A stretch of 64,000 bases of DNA, taken from positions 400,825 through 464,824 of the forward strand of contig NZ_FZOK01000001.1 in assembly GCF_900188245.1 (NCBI RefSeq), given 5' to 3'. A model generated the notes under the pieces. It saw only the letters and a program-made list of their open reading frames with translations, did no database searches and was not told the DNA's origin. Below are positions 25,972-35,677 of this stretch, in pieces (position 1 is the stretch's first letter; each line of letters opens with the position of its first letter). The translations under genes were made by a program, and so were the position numbers. Source of the DNA: Belliella buryatensis. Its GTDB lineage: Bacteria > Bacteroidota > Bacteroidia > Cytophagales > Cyclobacteriaceae.

Positions 25972-25979
25972 TATTTTTA
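25972..25979 (+). promoter_or_regulatory. Candidate -7 promoter element of the sulfide:quinone oxidoreductase gene
   Basis: TATTTTTA differs from TAnnTTTG only in its last base; the ATG at 26004 lies 25 bases on. The -33 region is a T-rich run. Confidence 0.45.
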
Positions 25980-26003
25980 GAATACAAACAATAATCACAC
26001 ACT

Positions 26004-27266
26004 ATGAACCACTATCAAGTATTGATCATCGGAGGAGGAACAGCCGGTATCACAGTAGCAGCACAACTTCGTAAAAAAGACAAAACCCTTCAGATTGCCA
26101 TCATAGAGCCCTCTGAAAAACATTACTATCAGCCTGCTTGGACTTTGGTAGGTGCTGGAACTTTTGACTTCAAAGACACCGAACGAGAGGAAAAAAATTA
26201 TATCCCAAAGGATGTCAGTTGGATTAAAGATAGTGCTACAGATATCATCCCAGAGCAAAACAAAGTAAAAACAGCTGAAAATGGAGACCTTACATTTGAC
26301 TATTTAGTCATTGCTCCTGGCTTGGTCATGGCTCCTGAATTACTCCCAGGGTTGACTGAGGCGATGGAGAAAGACAACGTCTGCTCCAATTACACCGATC
26401 CCGAAAAAACTTGGGAAGTACTTCAAAACTTCAAAGGTGGCAACGCTGTCTTTACACAGCCAACTACACCGATCAAATGTGGAGGAGCACCTCAAAAAAT
26501 CATGTATCTAGCGGAGGATTACTTTAGAAAATCAAAACTAAGAGAAAAAACTAATGTGATCTTCGCAACACCGGGTACGGTAATCTTTGGAGTTCCTGAT
26601 TTTGCCAAAACACTTAATAAGATCGTCATTGATAGAGATATTATTCTCAAGACATATTACGCTCCAATCAAAGTTGATGGTGAGAAGCAAGAGATCACTT
26701 TCAGATATATCAATAGCGATATTCAAGAATGTGCCAAAAACCTTAGACCAAGCATTGGAGAAGAACTATTTGGAGACACAGAAATCAAAATCAAATATGA
26801 CATGTTGCATATAGCCCCTCCTCAGCAAGCCCCTGATTTTATCAGAAACTCTGAAGTATCGATCAAAGAAGGTTCAAATAAAGGCTGGGTAGATGTGGAT
26901 GTCAATACTTTAAGACATCTTCGCTTTCCGAATATCTTTGCTCTTGGAGATGTTGCCGCTCTGCCTACAGCTAAGACAGGAGCAGCAATAAGAAAACAAG
27001 CGCCTGTAGTCAGCGGGAATATTCTGCACCTAATTAAAAAAGGTAATTTGGATAAAAATATCTATGAAGGTTATTCTTCCTGCCCATTGGTGACTGGCTA
27101 TGGTAAAATGGTTCTTGCTGAATTCAAATACAACAATGTCAGAGATAGCGATCCGCTGATAAGCAAATTTGTAGATACTTCCAAGGAGCAATACTCTATG
27201 TGGCTTCTCAAGAAATATGGTCTTCCAATCATGTATTGGGACATGATGCTCAAAGGACGAGCCTAA
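26004..27266 (+). CDS. sqr: Sulfide:quinone oxidoreductase (type II, SQOR-like)
   Basis: 420 residues, FAD-dependent pyridine-nucleotide-disulfide-like fold. The Rossmann glycines are in IIGGGTAGIT at residues 8-17 and the second FAD contact in FALGDVAALPTAKTG near 312. The two redox cysteines expected from human SQOR are both present: Cys159 in PIKCGGAPQKI and Cys360 in SCPLVTGYGKMVLAEF. The C-terminal LPIMYWDMMLKGR matches the SQOR membrane-associating end. It oxidises sulfide to sulfane sulfur and feeds electrons to quinone at the inner membrane. Control by a Crp/Fnr-type activator is suggested by the operator at 25935. No persulfide dioxygenase lies beside it. Confidence 0.9.
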   Translation: MNHYQVLIIGGGTAGITVAAQLRKKDKTLQIAIIEPSEKHYYQPAWTLVGAGTFDFKDTEREEKNYIPKDVSWIKDSATDIIPEQNKVKTAENGDLTFDYLVIAPGLVMAPELLPGLTEAMEKDNVCSNYTDPEKTWEVLQNFKGGNAVFTQPTTPIKCGGAPQKIMYLAEDYFRKSKLREKTNVIFATPGTVIFGVPDFAKTLNKIVIDRDIILKTYYAPIKVDGEKQEITFRYINSDIQECAKNLRPSIGEELFGDTEIKIKYDMLHIAPPQQAPDFIRNSEVSIKEGSNKGWVDVDVNTLRHLRFPNIFALGDVAALPTAKTGAAIRKQAPVVSGNILHLIKKGNLDKNIYEGYSSCPLVTGYGKMVLAEFKYNNVRDSDPLISKFVDTSKEQYSMWLLKKYGLPIMYWDMMLKGRA

Positions 27267-27278
27267 GAATAGTTCGAT

Positions 27279-27306
27279 AGCCCAGCAATGCTGGGCTTTA
27301 TTTTTT
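27279..27306 (+). terminator. Terminator of the sulfide:quinone oxidoreductase gene
   Basis: AGCCCAGC / GCTGGGCT, 8 pairs with a 3-base loop, followed by TTATTTTTT. Confidence 0.9.
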
Positions 27307-27393
27307 CATTCTAAATGGCATTTCATCCGCTTATATGAAAGCATGCCTTAATTCTGTTTCTTTCAAGTAAATTAGATCTTGAATACAAGAAAT

Positions 27394-29808
27394 ATGAAAC
27401 TAGTTAGTCTATCTCTTTTTCTTATTTTTACCTGTTTCCAAAGTCTTGCACAGACCATCTCTATCAAAGATAAGGAGTCTGGAGCTCCCTTGGACTTTGT
27501 GTCTATTCACAGCCAATCACAAAAGTTGTTAGTCAATACCAACGCTAGCGGCAAAGCTGATATTAGTAAAATGAAGGGGCAAAAAAACATTCAAATCAGG
27601 CTTTTTGGTTATAAATCTCAATCTTTTTCCTTTGAAGCATTAGAAGCTTTAAATTTTGAGGTATTTCTTCAGCCTACCGCCATTTCACTTCAGCAGGCGG
27701 TAGTTTCAGCCACACGATGGTCTCAATCTAGACAAGAAATACCTTCCAAAATCTCAAGTATCAGTAAGGAAGAAAGGGAATTACTCAATCCACAAACAGC
27801 AGCAGATTTACTTGGTATATCAGGGGAAGTATTTGTTCAGAAAAGCCAGCAAGGTGGTGGAAGCCCTATGATCAGAGGATTCTCTGCCAATAGACTTTTG
27901 TATACTGTAGATGGGGTAAGAATGAATACCGCAATCTTTAGAGGTGGTAATTTACAAAATGTCATTTCCTTAGATGCCTTTGCCACGGAAAGCACCGAAG
28001 TTTTATTTGGGCCAGGTTCCATTATCTATGGGAGTGATGCCATCGGAGCTGTGATGAGTTTTCAGACCCTCACTCCTAAATTCTCAACCTCAGCAAAGCC
28101 CGAAATTTCAGGGAGTACCACTTTGAGAACTTCCACTGCAAATGGAGAACAGACTGGACATATTCATGTCGGTATAGGTGGAGAAAAGTGGGCATCCATA
28201 ACAAGCTTTACCAGGAGCAATTATGGTGACCTGAGGATGGGCAAACATGGGCCAGATGAGTACCTCAAAAGAACCTATGTAGACAGAATAGATGGTGTCG
28301 ATCAAATCATAACTAATCCTGATCCTAGGATTCAAAACCCAAGTGGTTTTTCTCAATCCAACCTAATGCAAAAAATCAGATATCAACCTCAGCAAAACTG
28401 GGATTTTCAATATGGCTTTCATTATTCAGAAACATCTGCATACTCCCGTTATGATCGACATATCAGATTAAGACCTGATGGAACCCCACGTAGTGGCGAA
28501 TGGGATTATGGACCTCAAATATGGATGATGAACAATCTTCAGATCACTCATCAATCCGATAACAAATTATTTGACGAAGCTTCTTTAAGACTAGCAATTC
28601 AAAATTTTGAAGAAAGCAGAATTGATAGAAACTTCAACGATGCTACCCGCAGAACTCGGATAGAGAAGGTGAATGCCTATTCGGCAAATATAGACTTAAT
28701 GAAAAATTTGAATGGTTCATCTAAGCTTTTTTACGGTTTTGAGTGGATTCTTAATGATGTAAATTCACAAGGAATCAATGAAAACATCATAGAAAATCAA
28801 ATTATGCCAGGGCCTGCTAGATATCCTCAAGCCTCGTGGTCGTCTGCGGCAGTTTACCTCAGTTATCAAAATAAGCTGGGTAAAAATCTCCTTTTTCAAA
28901 CAGGAGTTAGGTTGAACAGCTTTGCCATAGATGCTGATTTTTCAAATAATCTAGACTTCTATCCACTACCTTTCGGAAAAGCCGAACTTCGAAATTCTGC
29001 TTTAACAGGGAATATTGGATTAGTGTACACTCCACAAGATAGTTACACCATCCATATCAATGCATCTACCGGATTTAGGTCTCCAAATGTAGATGATATT
29101 GGTAAAATCTTCGATTCTGAACCAGGTACAGTGCTGATCCCCAATCCTAATTTGGATGCAGAATATGCATATAATGCAGAGGTCGGCATCAGTAAAGTTT
29201 TTGGAGAAAATGTCCTGATGGATTTTTCTGCATATTACACCCTTCTGGACAATGCTATCGTCAGGAGGGACTTCATGCTCAATGGTCAAGATAGTATTAT
29301 TTACGATGGGGAATTGAGCAGAGTCTTAGCACTACAAAATGCTGCCCAAGCTACTGTAATGGGCATCCAAGCTGCCATAGAAATCAAGCTTCCTTATAAC
29401 TTCTCTTTATCTTCCCGCTACAATATTCAGCGTGGTGAAGAAGAAACTGACGATGGTGAAGTAAATCCTAGTAGACATGCACCCCCTGCATTTGGGGTGA
29501 CAAGATTGATTTACAAAAAAAACAAATGGAATGCTCAGCTATATTCAGAATATGCTGGTCAGATGAGCTTTGAACAGCTGCCACTTGAGGAAAGAGGAAA
29601 ACCAGAACTTTATGCCATAGATACTAATGGCAACCCATTTTCACCAAGATGGCTGACATTAAATATTAAGGGAATGTACAAGATTTCCGATTTCTTTTTT
29701 GTTAATGTAGGAGTAGAAAACCTAGCTGATATCCGATATAGAACCTACAGTTCTGGAATCGTAGCTCCAGGTAGAAATTTTGTCTTTTCCATCACAGGAA
29801 GATTTTAA
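27394..29808 (+). CDS. TonB-dependent receptor, probable metal or siderophore-type
   Basis: 804 residues from the ATG at 27394 (a TTG five codons upstream is the longer alternative). A signal peptide (MKLVSLSLFLIFTCFQSLAQ) is followed by a carboxypeptidase-regulatory-like domain (about 25-100), a plug with QQGGGSPMIRGFSANRLLYTVDGVRMN near 155, and a 22-strand barrel ending in the aromatic-terminated VFSITGRF. The motif order resembles heme and metal receptors (HmuR-like) rather than SusC. The next gene encodes a ZIP metal transporter, so a metal ligand such as zinc is plausible; the substrate is inferred from neighbourhood only. Confidence 0.88.
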   Translation: MKLVSLSLFLIFTCFQSLAQTISIKDKESGAPLDFVSIHSQSQKLLVNTNASGKADISKMKGQKNIQIRLFGYKSQSFSFEALEALNFEVFLQPTAISLQQAVVSATRWSQSRQEIPSKISSISKEERELLNPQTAADLLGISGEVFVQKSQQGGGSPMIRGFSANRLLYTVDGVRMNTAIFRGGNLQNVISLDAFATESTEVLFGPGSIIYGSDAIGAVMSFQTLTPKFSTSAKPEISGSTTLRTSTANGEQTGHIHVGIGGEKWASITSFTRSNYGDLRMGKHGPDEYLKRTYVDRIDGVDQIITNPDPRIQNPSGFSQSNLMQKIRYQPQQNWDFQYGFHYSETSAYSRYDRHIRLRPDGTPRSGEWDYGPQIWMMNNLQITHQSDNKLFDEASLRLAIQNFEESRIDRNFNDATRRTRIEKVNAYSANIDLMKNLNGSSKLFYGFEWILNDVNSQGINENIIENQIMPGPARYPQASWSSAAVYLSYQNKLGKNLLFQTGVRLNSFAIDADFSNNLDFYPLPFGKAELRNSALTGNIGLVYTPQDSYTIHINASTGFRSPNVDDIGKIFDSEPGTVLIPNPNLDAEYAYNAEVGISKVFGENVLMDFSAYYTLLDNAIVRRDFMLNGQDSIIYDGELSRVLALQNAAQATVMGIQAAIEIKLPYNFSLSSRYNIQRGEEETDDGEVNPSRHAPPAFGVTRLIYKKNKWNAQLYSEYAGQMSFEQLPLEERGKPELYAIDTNGNPFSPRWLTLNIKGMYKISDFFFVNVGVENLADIRYRTYSSGIVAPGRNFVFSITGRF

Positions 29809-29841
29809 CCACTTAATCAAGAGTATATAGCAAAAGATGAA

Positions 29842-29849
29842 TACTTTTG
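29842..29849 (+). promoter_or_regulatory. Candidate -7 element before the ZIP transporter gene
   Basis: TACTTTTG matches TAnnTTTG exactly 16 bases before the ATG at 29865; the implied leader would be only about 9 bases. This could be an internal promoter, or chance. Confidence 0.35.
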
Positions 29850-29864
29850 TGTAAATCTCAACCT

Positions 29865-30692
29865 ATGATAGAAATACTGGAAGCTTACGCCATAGAACTT
29901 GGGCCAGTTTGGTCGGCTTTTATAGCTACCTGTTTCACATGGATGGTTACAGCGCTCGGCGCTTCTTTGGTGTTTTTTTTCAAAGAAATCAAAAGATCAG
30001 TTTTTGATACACTACTTGGTTTCACTGGAGGAGTGATGATCGCTGCAAGTTTTTGGTCACTCTTGGCCCCAAGTATAAAGCATGCAGAGTCTCAGTTTCC
30101 CACAGCGCCTTGGGTTCCTGCGGCAGTTGGTTTTTTAGCTGGAGGATTATTCATTTTTGCTTTAGATAAATTCATGCCACACCTTCACATCAATTTCAAT
30201 AAAGAAGAATCCGAAGGAGTAGCAACCAAATGGCATAAGTCCACATTGCTATTACTAGCCATTACACTACACAACATTCCTGAGGGACTAGCTATAGGCA
30301 TTCTTTTTGGGGCTGCCTCCATGGGTATGGAAGGAGCTAGTATCACAGCTGCGATAGCCTTAGCCATTGGAATTGGTATTCAAAATTTTCCCGAAGGCAT
30401 GGCAGTTGCAATGCCATTGAGAAGAAATGGTGCCAGCAGGAGAAAAAGCTTCTGGTATGGACAACTTTCTGCAGCAGTAGAGCCCGTAGCGGGCGTCATA
30501 GGAGCCTTTTCGGTCATTTACATGCAGAATATTTTACCATATGCACTATCATTTGCTGCTGGCGCTATGATTTTCGTCGTAGTAGAAGAGGTGATTCCTG
30601 AGACACAGCGAGATAAATACACTGATTTGGCTGTTTTGGGTTTTATGGCTGGATTCACTATTATGATGATTCTTGATGTAGCATTGGGTTAA
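29865..30692 (+). CDS. ZIP family metal transporter (ZupT-like)
   Basis: 275 residues from the ATG at 29865; the TTG at 29847 falls inside a promoter-like element. Eight hydrophobic segments. The metal-binding helices are clear: TLHNIPEGLAIG (HNxPEG, helix 4) and IQNFPEGMAVAMP (here Gln-Asn instead of His-Asn, helix 5), with a His-rich loop between helices 3 and 4 (MPHLHINF). It should import divalent metal, usually zinc or iron, across the inner membrane. It sits 57 bases after a TonB receptor gene, forming an outer-plus-inner membrane uptake route. Confidence 0.9.
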   Translation: MIEILEAYAIELGPVWSAFIATCFTWMVTALGASLVFFFKEIKRSVFDTLLGFTGGVMIAASFWSLLAPSIKHAESQFPTAPWVPAAVGFLAGGLFIFALDKFMPHLHINFNKEESEGVATKWHKSTLLLLAITLHNIPEGLAIGILFGAASMGMEGASITAAIALAIGIGIQNFPEGMAVAMPLRRNGASRRKSFWYGQLSAAVEPVAGVIGAFSVIYMQNILPYALSFAAGAMIFVVVEEVIPETQRDKYTDLAVLGFMAGFTIMMILDVALG

Positions 30693-30753
30693 GTCAGATT
30701 TGGCTTTGACTGGAATTATTTTTAAATAGACATTAACTCAAATAATTTTCCAT

Positions 30754-32541
30754 ATGCAAGAATATATTGTCTTTGGTATTTTAGTCTTTGCTTTGGCCTT
30801 TTTCATCTGGGGGAAATTTCGCTATGATATTGTGGCAATCACTTGCTTACTAATCTTAGTAATAACTGGTATCACTCCTGTGGACGAGGCATTTTATGGC
30901 TTTGCACATCCTGCTGTGATAACAGTAGCAGTTATATTGATCGTCAGTGCAGGTTTGCAAAACTCTGGACTCATAGATTTGATTGGTAAGTGGGTGGTCA
31001 AGTTAGGTGATAATCTCACCTTACAAGTTGCCGTTCTATGTATCATTGTGAGTATAGCCTCTGCTTTTATGAATAATGTCGGTGCACTTGCTGTAATGAT
31101 GCCGGTGGCACTTCATCTCGCCAAAAAAAGTGGCAATTCACCATCTTCCCTATTGATGCCTATAGCTTTTGCTTCCCTTTTAGGCGGTATGATCACTTTG
31201 ATTGGGACACCCCCAAATATTATCATCGCTAATTTCAGAAGCAAAGAAATGGAAGGCTCCTTTTCCATGTTTGACTTTGCCCCAGTAGGGATGGGGGTGA
31301 CAGTTATCGGATTGTTATTTATTGTTTTTCTAGGCTGGAGATTGATCCCAAAACGAATCAGCGGAAACAAAAAAGATGAAAACTATTTTGACATCGAAGA
31401 TTATATTACAGAAATCATAGTAGAACAAGACTCTAAACTAGAAGGCAAACCAATTTTAGAAATCCAAAGCATTAGTGATGGAGACATCCAAGTTTTGAAT
31501 GTCATCAGAAGTAATTACCTGATGCATGCTCCTGATATGAATATGGTATTACGAGCGGGAGACATTATTTCTATCGAAAGTGACGGGGATGACCTCAAGA
31601 AGTTCCTTGAAAAAAGTAAATGTACGCTAGTTGCCAATAAGCCAAAGAACCAAGAGGAGAAAGAGAAAAAAGCCATTGGAAGTGAAGAAATCTCCATAGT
31701 TGAAGCAGTAGTCATGGCTGATGCACCTATTTCAAATCAAACAGCTGCAAGCCTAAGCATGCGCAATAGATTTGGGGTAAATCTACTGGCAGTCTCAAGG
31801 CAAGATAAAAAAATCAAAAAGCGCCTTGATCATGTAAAATTCAAGGTTGGAGATGTCCTGCTCCTTCAGGGAAATGCAGAAAAAATAAATGAGAGCTTAC
31901 ATTCCATGGGCTGCTTACCACTAGCTGACAGGGGTTTTTCCATAGGAAAACCAAAAAGGATCGTAGTAGCCCTCAGCATTTTTATAGCCTCTATCGCTTT
32001 GATCATTACCGATATTTTACCAGTTCAGATTAGCTTCACTTTGGCTGCTTTGGCGATGGTGCTTACCAAAACACTGGATCTCAAGGAACTTTATCAAAAG
32101 GTAGATTGGCCCGTCATTGTACTCTTGGGAGCCATGCTTCCTCTAGGAACGGCACTAGAGAGTTCTGGTGGTGCCAACACTATTGCCAATCTGATGCTGG
32201 AAATAGGTTCAAGCTTACCTGCGGAAGCCAGTCTAGCTTTGTTTTTTGTGACTACCATGCTGCTGTCCAATGTGATCAACAACGCAGCCACTGCTGTATT
32301 GATGGCACCTATTGCACTCAATATTGCTGACGGACTTGAGGTATCCTCAGATCCATTTCTGATGGCTATTGCCGTGGGTGCTTCTGCTGCATTCCTCACG
32401 CCTATCGGTCACCAATCTAACACTTTGGTCATGGGGCCGGGAGGATACGCCTTCAAAGATTATTTTAAAATGGGTTTACCTATTTCCATCTTAATGATCA
32501 TTGCTGGTATTCCTTTGATTTTGTTCTTCTGGCCTCTATAA
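30754..32541 (+). CDS. SLC13/CitT-type permease with two RCK_C domains
   Basis: 595 residues. Two blocks of transmembrane helices (about 1-205 and 395-595) surround a cytoplasmic region carrying two TrkA-C-like (RCK_C) domains near 210-300 and 315-400 (GDIQVLNVIRSNYLMHAPDMN and NRFGVNLLAVSRQ, LKVGDVLLLQGNAE). Conserved NNVGALAVMMPVAL, LIGTPPNIIIA and ATAVLMAPIAL with FLTPIGHQSNTLVMGPG match the divalent-anion:sodium symporter (DASS) group that carries sulfate, phosphate or dicarboxylates. Substrate is not predictable. It lies 61 bases after the ZIP gene on the same strand and may be co-transcribed. Confidence 0.88.
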   Translation: MQEYIVFGILVFALAFFIWGKFRYDIVAITCLLILVITGITPVDEAFYGFAHPAVITVAVILIVSAGLQNSGLIDLIGKWVVKLGDNLTLQVAVLCIIVSIASAFMNNVGALAVMMPVALHLAKKSGNSPSSLLMPIAFASLLGGMITLIGTPPNIIIANFRSKEMEGSFSMFDFAPVGMGVTVIGLLFIVFLGWRLIPKRISGNKKDENYFDIEDYITEIIVEQDSKLEGKPILEIQSISDGDIQVLNVIRSNYLMHAPDMNMVLRAGDIISIESDGDDLKKFLEKSKCTLVANKPKNQEEKEKKAIGSEEISIVEAVVMADAPISNQTAASLSMRNRFGVNLLAVSRQDKKIKKRLDHVKFKVGDVLLLQGNAEKINESLHSMGCLPLADRGFSIGKPKRIVVALSIFIASIALIITDILPVQISFTLAALAMVLTKTLDLKELYQKVDWPVIVLLGAMLPLGTALESSGGANTIANLMLEIGSSLPAEASLALFFVTTMLLSNVINNAATAVLMAPIALNIADGLEVSSDPFLMAIAVGASAAFLTPIGHQSNTLVMGPGGYAFKDYFKMGLPISILMIIAGIPLILFFWPL

Positions 32542-32902
32542 TTATGGCTTATTTGAATAAATAACATATTTTCTACGCTTTATCAGTAGAACAAAGCCCT
32601 TTCTAGAAAGAAAAAATAAGAATCCCGAAAAATAAGCTTAATTTCAAAGCTATTTTTTAATAAAAAACATAAATTTTAAAAAAATTGGTTTGATTTTATA
32701 CCATAAAAAAAGGAATCTTTGTAAAAGATTCCTTTGATGGGTTTATTTGTTACTGACCTCAGCCATATTAACTTTGGTATTTTTTAAACTTTTGTTGTTT
32801 TTTTACTACCAAAATTTCCTAAACATAACAAAAACATAATAAATGGCAATAAATCTTTTAATAAATTTTTCGAGCAGCAAAGAATCCCCTGATATTATTT
32901 GG
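32542..32902. other. Intergenic region, 361 bases
   Basis: AT-rich, convergent end-to-end space between the permease and AraC genes. It holds the AraC-gene terminator at 32704-32735. No other gene or motif is supported. Confidence 0.5.
32704..32735 (-). terminator. Terminator of the AraC regulator gene
   Basis: AAAGGAATCTTT / AAAGATTCCTTT, 12 perfect pairs with a 3-base loop; on the minus strand it is followed by seven T. About 170 bases beyond the stop codon. Confidence 0.8.
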
Positions 32903-33823
32903 TCAGTGTAAATTAGCTTGATAAACCTTCGGTGTCATTCCAAATTCTGACTTAAAAGCTCTAATGAAGTAGGTAATATTATTAAAGCCAGCCATATAGC
33001 AAACTTCTTGAATTTGGTAATTCGCCATCCTGAGGTAATTTTTAGCAAGGCTGAGTCGCTCTTTGAGCACAAATTCCATCGGACTGAGTCCTAGTTCCTG
33101 CTTAAAGCTTCTTGAAAAATGAGGTTTACTCATACAAGCTTTTTGACTTAAAATATCTAAGTTTAGCTCCTCTCTGATATTATTTTTGATGTAGTCCACT
33201 ACATGTGCCAGTCTATTATTTGACGCTAAAAGTTTGTAAGTCTTCTGTAGCATATCCCTAGCTTGTGTCTGAGTCAATCTTATCAAAAGTTCTTTCAGCG
33301 CTAAAGAAGCGATGACATCTTTTTCTTTAGATCTTTCCTTTACCCCTATTCTGATAAAGCGATTAATGATTTCAGAGAGATCCTGTGTATTGATCAAGTG
33401 AAAATTCGAAAGATCTAGCCCCCATTCATCTGTTATCACTTTATCTGGAAAGCGTTCATTAAGGAGATTGAAAGTATTTTCAATCATTTCCTTAGAAATA
33501 GACAGCGCAATGCATTGAGTAGGATTATCAATTTGTGCTTCAGGAAAGTCTATTTTCATCAACTCATTCGGCGGGACGATTACCGACTCTCCAGGAAGGT
33601 AATCAAAACCTGGCTTATCAAATAGGTGCATTACCTTTTTCCCTTTGAGCATAGTCGTCAAAACCAAATCACCAAAAACCAAATTCACATCCGCTGCTTG
33701 TTGATGGGTTTCAAAAATATTGAGCTCACAATTATTCAAAGTATAGGTAGTCCTATTCTCCACTAAGGTCTTCAGATCCTTCTCATTTCTCCAAGGCACA
33801 CCTGCAATGAAATTTTGACTCAT
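32903..33823 (-). CDS. AraC-family transcriptional regulator
   Basis: 306 residues. The C-terminal ~100 residues are the two-helix-turn-helix AraC domain: LNLDILSQKACMSKPHFSRSF then LAKNYLRMANYQIQEVCYMAGF and YFIRAFKSEFGMTPKVY. The N-terminal ~200 residues have the cupin-like AraC sensor shape (FDKPGFDYLPGESVIVPPNE). It should bind an effector and activate or repress neighbouring genes. It is transcribed divergently from the aldehyde dehydrogenase gene; the space between them carries a 9-base direct repeat of 21-base period. The ATG at 33823 is the natural start. Confidence 0.9.
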   Translation of the reverse strand: MSQNFIAGVPWRNEKDLKTLVENRTTYTLNNCELNIFETHQQAADVNLVFGDLVLTTMLKGKKVMHLFDKPGFDYLPGESVIVPPNELMKIDFPEAQIDNPTQCIALSISKEMIENTFNLLNERFPDKVITDEWGLDLSNFHLINTQDLSEIINRFIRIGVKERSKEKDVIASLALKELLIRLTQTQARDMLQKTYKLLASNNRLAHVVDYIKNNIREELNLDILSQKACMSKPHFSRSFKQELGLSPMEFVLKERLSLAKNYLRMANYQIQEVCYMAGFNNITYFIRAFKSEFGMTPKVYQANLH

Positions 33824-33906
33824 GGATTTTATTTTGGGTTTCTCTTAAAGTTATTAATAAAGCTTCACTTTTAAAAACAACGAGATATAATCGTGGATGT
33901 TACGCC

Positions 33907-33936
33907 AAGTGGATTGCTTGATTGGATAAGTGGATT
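33907..33936 (+). promoter_or_regulatory. Direct repeat, candidate AraC-type operator
   Basis: AAGTGGATT occurs at 33907-33915 and again at 33928-33936, a period of exactly 21 bases, two turns of the helix, as in AraC-type half-sites. It lies in the divergent region, 51 bases before the aldehyde dehydrogenase ATG. Binding is inferred. Confidence 0.55.
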
Positions 33937-33986
33937 TTTTTCAAAATATAATAAAGAGATTTGACAAAAACCCAAAATAAAAAAAT

Positions 33987-35513
33987 ATGTCAACATTAAC
34001 ATTATCCCAATCAAAGCCTGTGGATAGGCCACAGATCAAAGAAAAGTATGACCATTTTATCGGAGGTAAATGGGTAGCTCCTAGCTCTGGAGAGTATTTT
34101 GACAACATCTCTCCTATAGACGGCAAAGCTTTTTCAAAAGCCGCAAGAGGTAATAAAGCAGATATTGAAAAAGCGCTAGATGCAGCACACGAAGCATTTG
34201 CTACCTGGTCAAAGACCTCGGCTGCAGAACGTAGCCGAGTGCTTAATAAAATCGCTGATATCATCGAAGAAAATCTGGAATTGCTTGCTAGGATTGAGAC
34301 CATAGACAATGGCAAAGCTTTGAGAGAAACTAGAGCAGCAGACCTGCCACTATGTGTAGATCACTTCAGGTATTTCGCAGGTGTGATTAGAGCGGATGAA
34401 TCTTCTATCTCAGAACACGACGAAACTACCGTAAGTATTGCTCTGCACGAGCCACTTGGCGTGGTTGGACAGATCATTCCTTGGAATTTCCCACTATTGA
34501 TGGCCACTTGGAAAATAGCTCCCGCTCTTGCTGCTGGATGCTGTACCGTAGTGAAACCAGCTGAGCAAACTCCTACTAGTATTATGGTTCTGATGGAATT
34601 GATTGCTGACGTGCTTCCTCCGGGTGTTTTGAACGTAGTGACAGGTTTTGGTCCAGAAGCAGGTAAGCCCTTGGCTACATCGGACAGAGTTGCTAAAGTA
34701 GCCTTCACTGGTGAAACAACAACCGGTCGATTGATCATGCAATATGCTTCTGAAAATTTGATCCCAGTGACCATGGAACTTGGAGGGAAATCTCCTAACA
34801 TCTTCATGAAATCAGTGGGAGATGCCGATGATGAATTCTTCGACAAAGCAGTAGAAGGAGCCGTAATGTTCGCTTTGAATCAAGGAGAAGTATGTACTTG
34901 CCCATCTAGAATCTTGGTACACGAAGACATCTATGACAAATTCATGGAAAGAGTAGTCGCACGTACCAAAGCCATCAAAATGGGTCACCCACTCGCAGAA
35001 GATACCATGATGGGGGCACAAGCTTCTAATGATCAATTCGAAAAAATTCTCTCCTACCTAGATATTGGTAAGCAAGAGGGTGCAGAAGTACTCTGTGGGG
35101 GTGAAAAAGCCAGCCTGAACTCAGGACTAGAAACGGGCTACTACATACAGCCTACTATATTTAAAGGCCATAACAAAATGAGGATTTTCCAAGAAGAAAT
35201 CTTTGGGCCAGTTACTTCAGTGACTACTTTCAAGACCACGGAAGAGGCAATCGCTATCGCCAATGATACCATGTATGGCCTAGGTGCCGGGCTTTGGTCA
35301 AGAGATGCACATGAATTGTATCAAGTACCTAGAGCCATTCAGGCAGGTCGTGTTTGGGTAAATTGCTACCATGCCTATCCTGCTCACGCACCATTTGGTG
35401 GATACAAAAAATCTGGATTCGGTCGTGAAAATCATCTAATGATGCTCAATCATTACCGTCAGACTAAAAATATGCTCATTTCTTACAGCAAAAATAAATT
35501 AGGGTTCTTTTAG
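33987..35513 (+). CDS. Aldehyde dehydrogenase (AldB/ExaC-like)
   Basis: 508 residues, NAD(P)-dependent aldehyde dehydrogenase. Active-site residues are all visible: Asn167 in IIPWNFPL, Glu264 in [11 protein letters not shown], and the nucleophile Cys303 in [11 protein letters not shown], with the cofactor glycines in [10 protein letters not shown] and C-terminal [14 protein letters not shown]. It oxidises aliphatic or related aldehydes to acids, often in alcohol metabolism. Expression is likely controlled by the divergent AraC-type regulator. A DUF779 gene, which very often accompanies AldB-type enzymes, follows after a terminator. Confidence 0.92.
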   Translation: MSTLTLSQSKPVDRPQIKEKYDHFIGGKWVAPSSGEYFDNISPIDGKAFSKAARGNKADIEKALDAAHEAFATWSKTSAAERSRVLNKIADIIEENLELLARIETIDNGKALRETRAADLPLCVDHFRYFAGVIRADESSISEHDETTVSIALHEPLGVVGQIIPWNFPLLMATWKIAPALAAGCCTVVKPAEQTPTSIMVLMELIADVLPPGVLNVVTGFGPEAGKPLATSDRVAKVAFTGETTTGRLIMQYASENLIPVTMELGGKSPNIFMKSVGDADDEFFDKAVEGAVMFALNQGEVCTCPSRILVHEDIYDKFMERVVARTKAIKMGHPLAEDTMMGAQASNDQFEKILSYLDIGKQEGAEVLCGGEKASLNSGLETGYYIQPTIFKGHNKMRIFQEEIFGPVTSVTTFKTTEEAIAIANDTMYGLGAGLWSRDAHELYQVPRAIQAGRVWVNCYHAYPAHAPFGGYKKSGFGRENHLMMLNHYRQTKNMLISYSKNKLGFF

Positions 35514-35533
35514 AAAATCCTGAATAACAGCAC

Positions 35534-35575
35534 ACAAGAAGCATGATAGCAATATCCTGCTTCTTGTTTTTTGCT
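35534..35575 (+). terminator. Terminator of the aldehyde dehydrogenase gene
   Basis: ACAAGAAGCA / TGCTTCTTGT, 10 perfect pairs with a 14-base loop, followed by T5. It separates the dehydrogenase from the DUF779 gene. Confidence 0.82.
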
Positions 35576-35677
35576 TTTGTAATCTTTTCAGAGGCAAATT
35601 ATGAAGTCAATATACCTATATAGACTATCTTTTGAATAAAATAACTTTACAAGCTTCCAATTCTATATTCGAAAATC

